Source of the DNA: an uncultured Clostridium sp.
GTDB taxonomy: Bacteria; Bacillota; Clostridia; TANB77; CAG-465
Direction of reading: 5' to 3'
Assembly: GCA_905204915.1 (NCBI GenBank)
Contig: CAJLBR010000005.1
Coordinates: 1 to 45,545, forward strand
Length of the DNA stretch: 45,545 nt
Part shown: positions 35,901 through 40,262 of the stretch, in pieces
Layout: every line of letters starts with the position of its first letter
Position numbering within the stretch: position 1 is the stretch's first letter
Notes under the pieces: model-generated
Told to the model about the DNA's origin: nothing
What the model saw: the letters and a program-made list of their open reading frames with translations, nothing else
Databases searched by the model: none
Program-made: the position numbers and the translations under genes

Positions 35901-38308
35901 GTGCACCAGCAGTAACAGTATCATTCAATTATGAAAGTGGCCAAGCATCATCGTCAATAACTGCAACATTTAAATCATGGAGCTTAAGTGGATCAGGAAG
36001 TATATCAAGTACAACAACAAATCCAACAACATATACATATGGAGCAGGAAATGGAACTCTTACAGCAAGTTATAATGCAATAAAGTTACCAACGCCAAAT
36101 TCTTGGGCAGGACATACATTCAATGGATGGTATGATGGATCTACAAAAGTTGGAGGAGCAGGCGATTCATATACTCCAACAAAAAGTGTAACACTTAAAC
36201 CATCATGGACAGTAAATTCATATACATTGACTGTAAATCCTGGTGGTACAACAACAACACAAAAATGGAATACTACAAAGTCAGTAAGTGCACCAACAGT
36301 TCAGGTAACATTTGATTTAAATTATGACTCAAAAACTATTGTACAAACTGCAACATTTAAGTCATGGAGTTTGAGTGGATCAGGAAGTATATCAAGTACA
36401 ACAGCAAATCCAACGACATATACATATGGAGCTGGAAATGGAACACTTACAGCTAATTATAATTCAGTAATAACTGGACCAGTTGGAAAGGTTGTTAGAG
36501 AAGGGTATACTTTTGCAGGATGGTATACTGCTGCTACAGGTGGTACTAAAATTAGTGACGATAAATTTGGGTATGGTACTACTGGGTATACACCTACAAA
36601 TTCAATAACTCTATATGCTCATTGGACGATAAATTCATACACATTAACAGTAAATCCAGGGGGAGAAAAAACTACTCAAAATTATGGAACAACGAAATCA
36701 GTAAGTGCACCAGCATGTATACTAAGTTATAATAGTAACGGTGGAACTCCAATTCATTATCAACAAATTGGTTTAAAATCATGGAAATTGAGTGGGGCAG
36801 GAAGTATATCTAGCACAACTAGTGATCCAACAACATATACATATGGCGCTGGAGATGCAACACTTACAGCAGATTATGGCTCTATTACTTTAGCAGGCGC
36901 ACCTATACGAGGAGGCTATACATTTACTGGTTGGTATAATGATTCAACAAGAGTTGGAGGGGAAGGAGATTCATATACAATAACATCCTCAACATCTTTA
37001 ACAGCACATTGGACACCAAATGTATATACAATAACTTTAAATAATCAGAGTGCAACGTCAGCAGGTTCTACTGCGGTATATGAAAAATATGAAACAGGAA
37101 TTTATAAAGAGAGTGGATGTACAACTGCAATGGCTACAACTGCAAATCCTATAACAATTCCAAAGAAAAGCGGATACGTCTTTGCCGGATACTATACGGG
37201 CACAAATGGAAGCGGTACCCAAATGATTAATCCAAAAGGATATATTACATCAGACTTTACTAATACTACATTTACATCAAATACAACATTATATGCATAT
37301 TGGCAATCAAAGAATATATATTTAAGAGGACTATATAATAATTATTACTATTCTGTATCCCCTTCACAAGGTAAAATTAGTGTCGGTGGAAATAGAGTAT
37401 GGTTCTACATTCCAGGTCCTGGATACATTTTGGATTTTACAGTAAATTCAGGAAGTTCACTTTATAAAATGGGCTCAAATGATGTTGATGCTACTACAGT
37501 GGCTTTATTGGGTACAAGTGGTACAATTACCACTCCAGCGGCAGGATATTATCAAATTTCTGGAGCATCTTCTAATGTAGTAATAAAAACAGCTGATGGA
37601 AATGTTTGTAACATTATTGATGAATTACAGATCTCTTTAGTAGGTTTTTACGGTAACATGACTACTAGTCATATTTCGGCTGATACCGGTTCTAAGGGTA
37701 CTGCAGAATTTACTTTAGATGGAGGAGTTGCAGCAGCAATCTTGGTGTATCCAGATCTTACAAACCTAGTTGGTGGAGTGGTATTTAGCTCATCTTCTAG
37801 TGGATGTAGTGTAACACATTCAACTTCGTTAAATGGTACATATTCATCAGGTGGATCAGTAAGTTCAAGTGGAACAGCTTCTTCAATTTCTAGTTATACA
37901 TATTATAAGTTCCAAGGAAGTTCAATGAAAATCGAGGCTAAAGGAGCAAATGGATCGGCTCTGAAAATTAAAAATAATTTACCTATAGTAAATTTATATA
38001 ATAAGCCTACAAGTATATCTTATGCAGGAAATCAGCTTACTACAGGAACAGGTTCTATAATATTTAAACCAGTGGATGTAGCTTGTAATATATCTTCATC
38101 TGTACATTCTACTCATACTTTAGCAAGATCATCTACACAAAATGGTACATATACTACAGTAGCAACATGGAAAAATAATGGATCGAATGCAGGAACTGGA
38201 TCATATAATCTAATGACACCGGCTTATTTCTGGAAATTGACAGGTTCAGGTGGTACATCATATATTAAAGATACTAATGGTTCAGCAGTACGATTTGTTG
38301 AAAATTAA
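20957..38308 (+). CDS. Giant (5,783-residue) pilin-headed repeat fibre, putative adhesin
   Basis: I place the start at the ATG after GAGAGGGTG and seven T, not at the in-frame TTG six codons upstream. The N-terminus has 20 polar residues, then G-I-S-L-I-V-L and one membrane helix (about 21-44). Residues about 150-915 are Ig/Fn3/OmpL47-like modules (YYEYSLDNGETW, VAIDVAGNSS). Residues about 915-5450 are chained InlB-type B-repeats, 14 MucBP-like units (consensus Y-K-V-E-H-Y-L-E-N ... L-V-L-K-L-Y-Y-T-R-N) and five divergent InlB repeats ending in a V-M-P-x-x-N-V-S-like pattern. One copy of an unnamed domain interrupts them (about 2852-2965), and three copies form the C-terminus (about 5453-5783). 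There is no LPxTG, no C-terminal anchor and no enzyme motif. The protein would be about 0.6 MDa, extending out of the cell from its N-terminal anchor. It has its own promoter; a small membrane partner follows. Function as an adhesin is inferred from the repeats. Confidence 0.85.
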   Translation: METNDAKNMNNVCQNRLKKGISLIVLVITIIVSLILLSVIVLSIKYSNPTNKADEAIFRNDFVVLQNELTSSKLNEKINDFAAKEDINISMNDDKIYDWLPSLKDSPLKGYVEICNGEVVFIIPDADTDEHKWAEKIAGAEKVCDTSCAEAPKVFSPEIAANVKSGEMSTQAVNLTISGGVSDDTIEHYYEYSLDKGETFEKVTDLGGTSLSFDGAFLRQIVQVRTVAIVDSKEQRSKVSEFEVYINKTGTLAPIITATNDYISGTWTGSDVTLIITSANPNLDETIQYTIAKDSDKFGDWINYENDNPNLTFTADGEYRVKARTVINNDKIGVESSEFLVKINKTLPEAPTITATVNGGAINSNQWTNKKPVDLQLSSVSRVSYYEYSLDNGETWTRTSNGKLSVSELGTTSVIARAYNMVDIVGATSNAFVVKIDQELPVATLSVSATINSIAANVSASDGNGSGIDTYVFYKNGEVVATSKTSEYTFQNLTQNTSYKIGVVAIDVAGNSSKLVEKTITTLSIPSPTIVLNNKNWTNSNVTATISSNDTATLKIQYQVVAKNAKIVESDWQDYSLPITISQNSDVYARSLDNTNQKSEFSKVTVNNIDKKAPDANAPSVVATTRKITVTCNQEDAPQTPEYGSSGINKDRTQYAIKKGDVWSEYQYSKEFDNLTYDTEYYIRTRAYDNAGNYSVSDETRIRTQKLEIGQIKFTLESSNNEEYVPGTITNKNVIVSLDNNSKSNTTFRSKGGSAQYVSKTSEDTVIQTEGITTIIAETTDGVNTVTQEYQIMIDKTAPSVTSIEVISPDSGKYKMGTKITFKTTWTENLKVIQAPVMKIKFGDSSERQADYVSSNNNEIIYEYVIKKDDNGTLILSDYLEGQVADSVNNIGQGTKKDLTGNSIIAANEFSVTIVSSPMNAGEVSGVTSAIYLDDVTVSAKAKPGYAFKKWTLSNKSVTLQNELSPTTSFKMPAEDVTLTANFGYIEYKIKYDANTGKGQAFESTHKYDNKQALAKNTYTKDGYTFAGWSRDKNATEPEFLDEEEVLNLTNVDGEVITLYAVWKVGISEYKVEHYIENSNSSAYILKEVENLTATTDEVATAKTKSYYGFHYDDTLTTNVTSGTVTGDGKLVLKLYYSRNKYTLSIDPNGGTYSGSNDITKVVGKYEASLVLATPTKQGYVFNGWTVSGKGNINGNKFVFDASDATITATWKPGISEYTIEYYKENINSTGYDLAERATMSATTESNVTALIKEYEGFSKNDFVDGTVLSGMVMPDNSLVLKVYYVRNTYNLTIDPNGGEYRGVSTSVVVPGKYETIEKVEDATPTKGYKITYNGNGGTAAVAEDYTKNVFSGWLKEGIGEYSSEKGEFKYLAGDGLLRATYKNDGITLTTATRQGYDLAGWYKDLVKVGNAGDKYVPTTEENLTARWTPREDTKYKVEHYRENINKDGYELFETEELEGITDTKATAINKTYEGFTFDNTIEGTALSGNINPDGSLVLKVYYTRNTHTLSFLISPVNSGSVTKVGSYAYGSNVEINAVPAKGYTFSNWKVTTNNTTLSNTLTTKTNFTMPDSDVSITAYFSGINYTIKYDANTGAGTMSSSIHTYDVAKKLNKNTFTKTGYSFIGWNTDKNATSTAYLDEQEVLNLASENGKIVTLYAIWSAGVAQYKSEYYFEQLDGTYKLEYSENKNGTVDSTVTVDILDPKGFEYDPSNSNSILSGVVSNDGSLVLRSYYKRKSYTLSIDPNTGVYDSNSNITTVTGKYEQTITLKVPIKTGYTFNGWQTESKGTISGNKYTFSDSDEKIKATYVANQYVVTYDYMQANGGNTEKTKNVTYDSEYGALPEPTRNYTVTYDLNNGNVSLKDENTKSTYSFAGWYISKDYTSLIVATSKVNIASNHNLYAKWTGGNVRLPEPTRVGYTFGGWYLAESNNNGSGTKAGDANASYTPTTDITLYAGWISNKSTAYKVEHYLENVTATGFTLTDTDNLTGTTGATITATPKTYNGYTLDRNNSNSLITSTIAADGSLVLKLYYTRNSYALTVNPNGGTFRNTNNKTTITKKHGQTENIEDPSVPSSHKVGYELNGGSANLVEQNTTAKYTFNGWKLSGVGNFDTTSKKFTYGIGTATLTAEYSLSSIVLPSAQKVGYTFGGWYLDSAFKTKAGDQGDTYDITSSITLYAKWNEKTDIKYQVYHYLENVDATGYDLQTADIETGYGRVNSNVTATPKTYTGFTYNSAVSGTISSANILPDGSLILKLYYTRNLYSLTVNPNGGTWNGTQASSVINKKHGQSLLVGDPVTPKAYTVSYELNGGSANLAEQNTTANRTFSGWTKSGAGTYNTASKTFTYGIGTASLVANYTTSSVVLPEVTKVGYNFAGWYKDSNYTTKIGDAKANYTPTADTKLYAYYIADTDTAYVVEHYVQNVSGTGYDLKETQTLSGTTGATVTATAKTYTGFTYDSSNANNIASGNVKPGGSLVLKLYYSRNDYNLTVNPNGGTFRNKTTSTVITKKYQGTETIENPTVPNPYTVTYNANSGTVQVTDENTLAKKAFTSWTKSGAGTLSSSKVFTFDAGNATLTANYSNGSVKLPSATRAGYTFNGWYNSSDTLIGIAGASYTPTSNITLTAKWTANNVAYKVEHYLQNLDGTTYTLTETQSLSGPTDSTVNAASKTYTGFTYDSSNKSNVTSGVVKADGSLVLKLYYTRNSYTVSLSTNPAGAGKVTGSGTYKYGQTVSINATVNNGYTFNSWTTTNSISITDTKAESTTFVMPASNVSVTAKYNVIGYKINYILNGGTQSVSNPTSYLVTSNDITLNNPTRDGYAFKGWSTPSDPNPYTTVVIKKGSIGDRTYIANWQYATVDAVDIGSQYVTFNSQAGSISSSGDGTFTIYVQEADYVFSIQSSSGNTINVYTSDSLNGTYNKVSSTTSSGTYTTTGACYVKIEGKDWQTNVKLKTGENAYIADKLPNYTITAYLNDGTNTVHNASTYRKYTMGKYPAAPTRAGYVFKGWDTNSSATSGNAAETDYGYVTGNVSIYATWAKSTTYRVEYYLENISKTGYELYDAQVINSVTGTTVTATQRDYTSIGFDYNAQASGTVTSGTVLEDGSLTLKLYYTRRSYNLTINPNGGTYSGSASNTVINKPLGAVIDIPVPVRSGYEFTGWTKSGVGTITTTTPIASTTQKFTYGLGNTSITANWKAVQASYKLEHYKQNLDYTFTLAETENKSAVTGTTVTATSKTYDGFDYASSYNGTITSGVVKGDGSLVLKLYYTRKQVSLTIDPNGGTYDGDTSAATKGGIYGSTFKVDGKIVAPAGYKVTYNANGGTSTKSSEVSTKSFNGWTKSGLGSYDAVSQTFTYGTGNAKLTASYSNNSVTLPQVTFTGYTLEGWYSDSEFKNRVGSAGAAYTPTADITLYAKKASNADTKYTVEHYLENADGTYSSTASYKDTLYGTTDSTVTATANTYTGYTYDSTITGTVASGKVVANGSLVLKLYYKRNYYTLTLTSSPSAGGTLEKSGSYKYGTTVTIKATAKPGYTFNGWSTATTGITIASTSSATTTFVMPAKNVSITGNFKTNAYTLTVNPGGTNYSQNYLTTKSVTAPKSYYTIKYDSNGGTAFSNTSSERGFSSWTLSGAGSISSTTANPTTYTYGAGNGTLTANYNNKGTSYTLPTPSKLGYTFNGWYDSETNNNGSGNLVGNAGATYTPTENKTLYAKWTVNSYALTINPGGETRTGAYASTTSVTAPNVYYTVTYDVNGGNSINPQNSQRAFSSWSLSGAGSLSSTTTNPTTFTYGAGSSTLTASYSANGTAYTLPTATRAGYTFDGWYSTETNNNGSGTLIGKAGASYTPSSNVTLYAKWTINSYKLTVKNGNTVLATYNGNYNDTKSVSLSPKYTINFNTNGGAAVSSMTSNRTVTSWSLSGAGSLSSTTSNPTIFTFGAGDATLTATYSTTGSAITLPSTSKTGHTFNYWCTDSALTTKAGTSGTANSSYTPSGASEAITLYAKFTVNNYTVSTSSNPSAGGTTSGRGTYSYGTSVTVKAVPNTGYSFEGWYNGSTKVSSSANYTFTLGASNVSLVAKFTAGGSNYTVNHYVMNTSGAYPTTPTSTETKTATTDSSVTLSNLQKTDSTYKVTNGIAYSYGQVGGTTVTTTTIPGNNSRVINLYYKRYYGTLTTKAGTNVSSVTAQSAVKYYYGASVPSLTANLATATGYNVTFASWASSNTTYMANKTANPTGAFTWPAMPEGTAITLTANANKTANVYTISLSSSNATKGPSPATVYEKYATGLYSNTACSTAISSITIPTRTGYTFGGYYTGANGSGTQMIAADGKFTSNFTNTAFTANTTLQPKWTANSVSYKVEHYLMGTNGAYPSSATNIQTLSATADSTLTLANLAYTNSTYKVANGIAYSYGQVGGTTVTTTTVAANGTTVIKLYYERYYGTLTTKAGTNVSSVTTQNAVKYYYGATVPTLSATLPANPTGYHYTFSNWISSNTTYLANKTTNPTGTFTWPAMPKGTAITLTANATLDANSGTAYKVEHYVMNTSGTYPTTPTSTDSKSGTTGATITLSNLKNSGHEVANGIVYSYGQVGGTTVTTTTIASDGSTVVKLYYKRTYGTLTTATGNYVSSVTPAQSKTKYYYGATVPKLTANLTSSAGYTVKFASWTSSNSSIKLSSNPSGTFTWPAMTEGTAVTITANASRTANSYTLTVNPGGTTATQNYGTTKSVGAPEIDVICDWNYPGSDGTSLKALIPVTFKSWSLSGSGSVSSATTNPTTYTYGAGNGTLTANYNSVTLPTPTREGYTFNGWYDGSTKVGNAGSTYTPTKRVTLTASWTIDKYTLTVNPGGTTTDQNYGTTKSVSAPEINVICDWNYPGSDGDSLKALFLVEFKSWSLNGAGSISSATANPTTYTYGAGNATLTANYDQITLPTPTREGYTFNGWYDGSTKVGNAGATYTPTKKVTLTASWTANKYTLTVNPGGTTADQNYGTTKSVSAPAVTVSFNYESGQASSSITATFKSWSLSGSGSISSTTTNPTTYTYGAGNGTLTASYNAIKLPTPNSWAGHTFNGWYDGSTKVGGAGDSYTPTKSVTLKPSWTVNSYTLTVNPGGTTTTQKWNTTKSVSAPTVQVTFDLNYDSKTIVQTATFKSWSLSGSGSISSTTANPTTYTYGAGNGTLTANYNSVITGPVGKVVREGYTFAGWYTAATGGTKISDDKFGYGTTGYTPTNSITLYAHWTINSYTLTVNPGGEKTTQNYGTTKSVSAPACILSYNSNGGTPIHYQQIGLKSWKLSGAGSISSTTSDPTTYTYGAGDATLTADYGSITLAGAPIRGGYTFTGWYNDSTRVGGEGDSYTITSSTSLTAHWTPNVYTITLNNQSATSAGSTAVYEKYETGIYKESGCTTAMATTANPITIPKKSGYVFAGYYTGTNGSGTQMINPKGYITSDFTNTTFTSNTTLYAYWQSKNIYLRGLYNNYYYSVSPSQGKISVGGNRVWFYIPGPGYILDFTVNSGSSLYKMGSNDVDATTVALLGTSGTITTPAAGYYQISGASSNVVIKTADGNVCNIIDELQISLVGFYGNMTTSHISADTGSKGTAEFTLDGGVAAAILVYPDLTNLVGGVVFSSSSSGCSVTHSTSLNGTYSSGGSVSSSGTASSISSYTYYKFQGSSMKIEAKGANGSALKIKNNLPIVNLYNKPTSISYAGNQLTTGTGSIIFKPVDVACNISSSVHSTHTLARSSTQNGTYTTVATWKNNGSNAGTGSYNLMTPAYFWKLTGSGGTSYIKDTNGSAVRFVEN
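33188..35035 (+). repeat. Triplicated Y-x-V-x-H-Y-V/L-M module
   Basis: Three related modules start at 33188, 33995 and 34526. Each has an N-T-S-G-A-Y-P-like opening, the identical core YSYGQVGGTTVTTTT, and a Y-G-T-L-T-T half ending in F-T-W-P-A-M-x-x-G-T-A. The first copy is followed by an extra InlB-like unit with GSGTQM. Confidence 0.8.
35036..37024 (+). repeat. Five tandem InlB-type units with 399-bp initial period
   Basis: Units begin at 35036, 35435, 35834, 36221 and 36638 (periods 399, 399, 387 and 417 bases, last unit 387). Units 1 and 2 share long identical stretches, including the unusual segment VICDWNYPGSDG that no other unit has. The array therefore grew by recent in-frame duplication. 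Confidence 0.85.
37313..38308 (+). repeat. Three tandem copies of an unnamed ~100-residue domain at the fibre tip
   Basis: The last 332 residues divide into three related beta-rich units of about 105-120 residues. They share an opening G-x-I/A-x-F-x-I-like strand, the phrase S-x-x-G-T-Y, a Y-Y-K/Q-I/F-x-G strand and an end like I-K-x-x-L-P. Related copies occur near 29510-29850 and, in the other giant, near 18670-19000 and 19205-19550. Confidence 0.55.
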
Positions 38309-38335
38309 TTGAAATGAGAAATTTTCATTTGTAAG

Positions 38336-38368
38336 ATAGCTTTAAGATAAGAAGCTTGAAGCTATTTT
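38336..38368 (+). terminator. Weak hairpin after the giant gene
   Basis: ATAGCTT (38336-38342) pairs with AAGCTAT (38359-38365), followed by only four T. Termination may be partial, leaving the partner gene at 38430 co-transcribed with the giant. No convincing separate promoter is visible in the 121-base gap. Confidence 0.4.
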
Positions 38369-38429
38369 ACATATTTATATTATGAATTGAGATTATAGAT
38401 TAATTTTAGTTTAGAAAAGAGGTGGATAT

Positions 38430-38969
38430 ATGGGAGAAAATAAAAAAACAGAAAAAAAGAATTCTGGTAAAGGATTAAAGATCTTTTTAATTATTTTAAT
38501 TATAGTTATTGTAATTGCTTTAGTTGCAGCTTTATGTATTAAATTCTTAGGAAATAAAGTTGAAACTGGAGAGGATATTGTAAGTGACATTGATCAAGAA
38601 TTAGTTAGCAAAAGTAATGCAGCTGGTAACTTAGCTGATATGAATAATGTTATTGTTACTAGCGAAGGTATCAAAGTTAATATTTCTGATAAAATGTTTG
38701 AGGAAAGAACTTTTGGTAAATTTACTGTTTCTAATGTAAGTTTATCTGCTCAAAGTGGTAGAACTATAATAACAGTTACTGTAAAAAATGGTTCTAGTAG
38801 CCCTCTTACAAATAAAGAATTTACTTTAACTTTATTAAATAGTAAAGGAAAAGAAATTGGTAAAGTTACAGGAATAATAGATAGCTTAGAAGTAGGATCT
38901 CAAACGGTTGTTTATATAAACGCTGATTCTGATTTATCTAATGCTTATAACTATACTGTTAAATTCTAA
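38430..38969 (+). CDS. Membrane-anchored beta-sandwich protein, partner of the 5,783-residue giant
   Basis: The 179 residues show a Lys-rich start, one membrane helix (about 17-40), an acidic linker and a C-terminal beta-rich domain (about 80-179) with strands such as FTVSNVSLSAQSGRTIITV and FTLTLLNSKGKEIGKV. That is the look of FxLYD/Ig-like extracytoplasmic domains. It shares the plan and the final domain with the protein at 20243, and each sits directly after a giant pilin-headed gene. AGAGGTGG precedes the ATG. The paired occurrence suggests a dedicated accessory function, for example anchoring or chaperoning the giant, but no sequence feature proves it. A strong terminator follows. Confidence 0.8.
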   Translation: MGENKKTEKKNSGKGLKIFLIILIIVIVIALVAALCIKFLGNKVETGEDIVSDIDQELVSKSNAAGNLADMNNVIVTSEGIKVNISDKMFEERTFGKFTVSNVSLSAQSGRTIITVTVKNGSSSPLTNKEFTLTLLNSKGKEIGKVTGIIDSLEVGSQTVVYINADSDLSNAYNYTVKF

Positions 38970-38977
38970 TGAACTTT

Positions 38978-39020
38978 AAGTGTATATCTCCTTTTTAGGG
39001 ATATACACTTTTTCTTTTTT
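38978..39020 (+). terminator. Strong terminator closing the adhesin block
   Basis: AAGTGTATATCTCC (38978-38991) pairs with GGGATATACACTT (38998-39010) with one bulged base, followed by T-rich sequence. Confidence 0.9.
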
Positions 39021-39027
39021 TGGTTAC

Positions 39028-39056
39028 TTGAGAAATTTTCATAAGTATGCTAAAAT
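39028..39056 (+). promoter_or_regulatory. Sigma-A promoter of fmt
   Basis: TTGAGA (39028-39033) and TAAAAT (39051-39056) are 17 bases apart, about 30 bases before the fmt start. It shows that fmt is transcribed independently of def. Confidence 0.75.
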
Positions 39057-39086
39057 GATACTATATTTTAAAGGAGAGAGTTTATT

Positions 39087-40040
39087 GTGAATGATATAAA
39101 AGTTGTATTTATGGGAACACCTGATTTTGCTAGAGAAAGTCTTAAGGCTTTAGTCGAGGCAAATATAAACGTTGTTGGAGTCTTTACAAATCCAGATAAG
39201 CCAAGTGGTAGAGGTATGAAATTAAAAATGTCTGAAGTAAAAGAATATGCAATTTCTAAAGATATACCTATATACCAACCACTTAAAGTGAGAAATAATG
39301 AGGAAGTAATAAAAACATTAAAAGAATTAAATCCAGACTTTATTGTAGTTGTAGCCTATGGGAAAATACTTCCTAAAGAGGTGCTTGAAATTCCAAGACT
39401 TGGATGCATAAATGTACATGGTTCTTTACTTCCTAATTTAAGAGGAGCAGCTCCTATACAATGGTCTATAATAAATGGAGATAGCGTTACTGGTGTTACT
39501 ACAATGTATATGGATGAAGGAATGGATACAGGAGATATGCTATTAAAAGCTGAAATTGATATTACAGATGAAGATAACTTAGAAACAGTATATGATAAAT
39601 TAAAAGTAATCGGTGGAGAGCTTTTAGTAAAAACATTAAATGGAATTGTAAATAATTCTATAACAAGAGTAAAACAAGAAGGAGAAGCTACATATGCTCC
39701 AATGATTAATAAAGATACCTTAAAGATTGATTTTAATAAAACATGTAGAGAAATATTTAATCATGTGAGAGGGCTTAGTCCAGTTCCAGGAACATTAATG
39801 TTCATAGATGAAAATACTAAATTCAAAGTATATAAAGTTTCATATGAATTAAAAGAAATAGAAGGCATAGAAAATGGTGGCGTTGTAGAAATAAGTAAAT
39901 CTAAACTTAGTATAAAATGTGCTGATGGTGTAGTAAATATTTTAGAAATACAACCACAAAATTCAAAAAGAATGGATGTAAAGGCATTTCTTGCAGGAAA
40001 TAAAATTATTAATTCAGATTCTAAATTTGTAAATATATAG
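39087..40040 (+). CDS. fmt: Methionyl-tRNA formyltransferase
   Basis: Fmt formylates initiator Met-tRNA using 10-formyltetrahydrofolate, supplying the formyl group that peptide deformylase later removes. The 317 residues have the N-terminal formyltransferase domain with Asn109, His111 and Asp147 in the catalytic positions. The signature HGSLLPNLRGAAPIQ (from 111) and a C-terminal OB-like tRNA-binding domain (about 205-317) are also present. The start is GTG with AAGGAGAG at good spacing. It has its own promoter and terminator and is thus a single-gene unit, unlike the common def-fmt operon. Confidence 0.97.
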   Translation: MNDIKVVFMGTPDFARESLKALVEANINVVGVFTNPDKPSGRGMKLKMSEVKEYAISKDIPIYQPLKVRNNEEVIKTLKELNPDFIVVVAYGKILPKEVLEIPRLGCINVHGSLLPNLRGAAPIQWSIINGDSVTGVTTMYMDEGMDTGDMLLKAEIDITDEDNLETVYDKLKVIGGELLVKTLNGIVNNSITRVKQEGEATYAPMINKDTLKIDFNKTCREIFNHVRGLSPVPGTLMFIDENTKFKVYKVSYELKEIEGIENGGVVEISKSKLSIKCADGVVNILEIQPQNSKRMDVKAFLAGNKIINSDSKFVNI

Positions 40041-40061
40041 AATTAATTAACAAATGATTTA

Positions 40062-40098
40062 AAATGGTAGATAATAAAAAATCTACCATTTATTTTTT
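40062..40098 (+). terminator. Rho-independent terminator after fmt
   Basis: A perfect 11-base stem, AAATGGTAGAT (40062-40072) and ATCTACCATTT (40081-40091), with an 8-base loop, is followed by a T-run. Confidence 0.9.
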
Positions 40099-40129
40099 CC
40101 TAGTTTTTAGATATTTTTTAGCGATTTTC

Positions 40130-40158
40130 TTGAAGTATTTTTGCAAATATAGTATAAT
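40130..40158 (+). promoter_or_regulatory. Sigma-A promoter of pnp
   Basis: TTGAAG (40130-40135) and consensus TATAAT (40153-40158) are 17 bases apart. The transcript would carry a leader of roughly 95-100 bases. Confidence 0.8.
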
Positions 40159-40168
40159 TACTCTGAAT

Positions 40169-40255
40169 AAAGGGAAGTCCTAATGTAGTAATAATTTGTG
40201 AATATAGTATTTATGTTTAGAAATTATTATTACAGCTTTCCTTTAGAAGAAAGGA
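40169..40255 (+). promoter_or_regulatory. Structured pnp leader, possible autoregulatory switch
   Basis: Two nested stems are visible: outer AAAGGGAAG (40169-40177) with CTTTCCTTT (40236-40244), and inner GTAGTAATAATTT (40185-40197) with AAATTATTATTAC (40221-40233), each with one wobble. Alternatively, CCTTT (40240-40244) can pair with AAAGG (40250-40254), which is the ribosome-binding site. The outer stem and the hairpin hiding the ribosome-binding site exclude each other. Confidence 0.6.
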
Positions 40256-40262
40256 TGATTTT

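Larger units (their letters stand above)
23700..37310 (+). repeat. Coding repeat array of InlB-type, MucBP-like and divergent InlB units
   Basis: About 13.6 kb of the giant gene is built from related units. The commonest is 115-135 codons: Y-x-L-T-V-N-P-G-G-T, a short beta hairpin with N-G-G, S-W-S-L-S-G-A-G-S-I-S-S, T-Y-T-Y-G-A-G-N-x-T-L-T-A-N-Y, L-P-T-P-T-R-x-G-Y-T-F-N-G-W-Y, and L-Y-A-K-W. It alternates with 14 MucBP-like units. Short exact repeats are widespread, so assembly and recombination errors are possible here. Confidence 0.85.

Noticed and set aside
33000..37000. CRISPR-like or non-coding satellite array
   Set aside because: The repeats are 387-417 bases, vary at third codon positions and stay in one open frame, so they are protein repeats.
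38200..38308. LPxTG sorting signal at the end of the giant
   Set aside because: The C-terminus has no LPxTG-like motif, no hydrophobic helix and no basic tail; L-P-T-P phrases inside the repeats are part of the InlB pattern.
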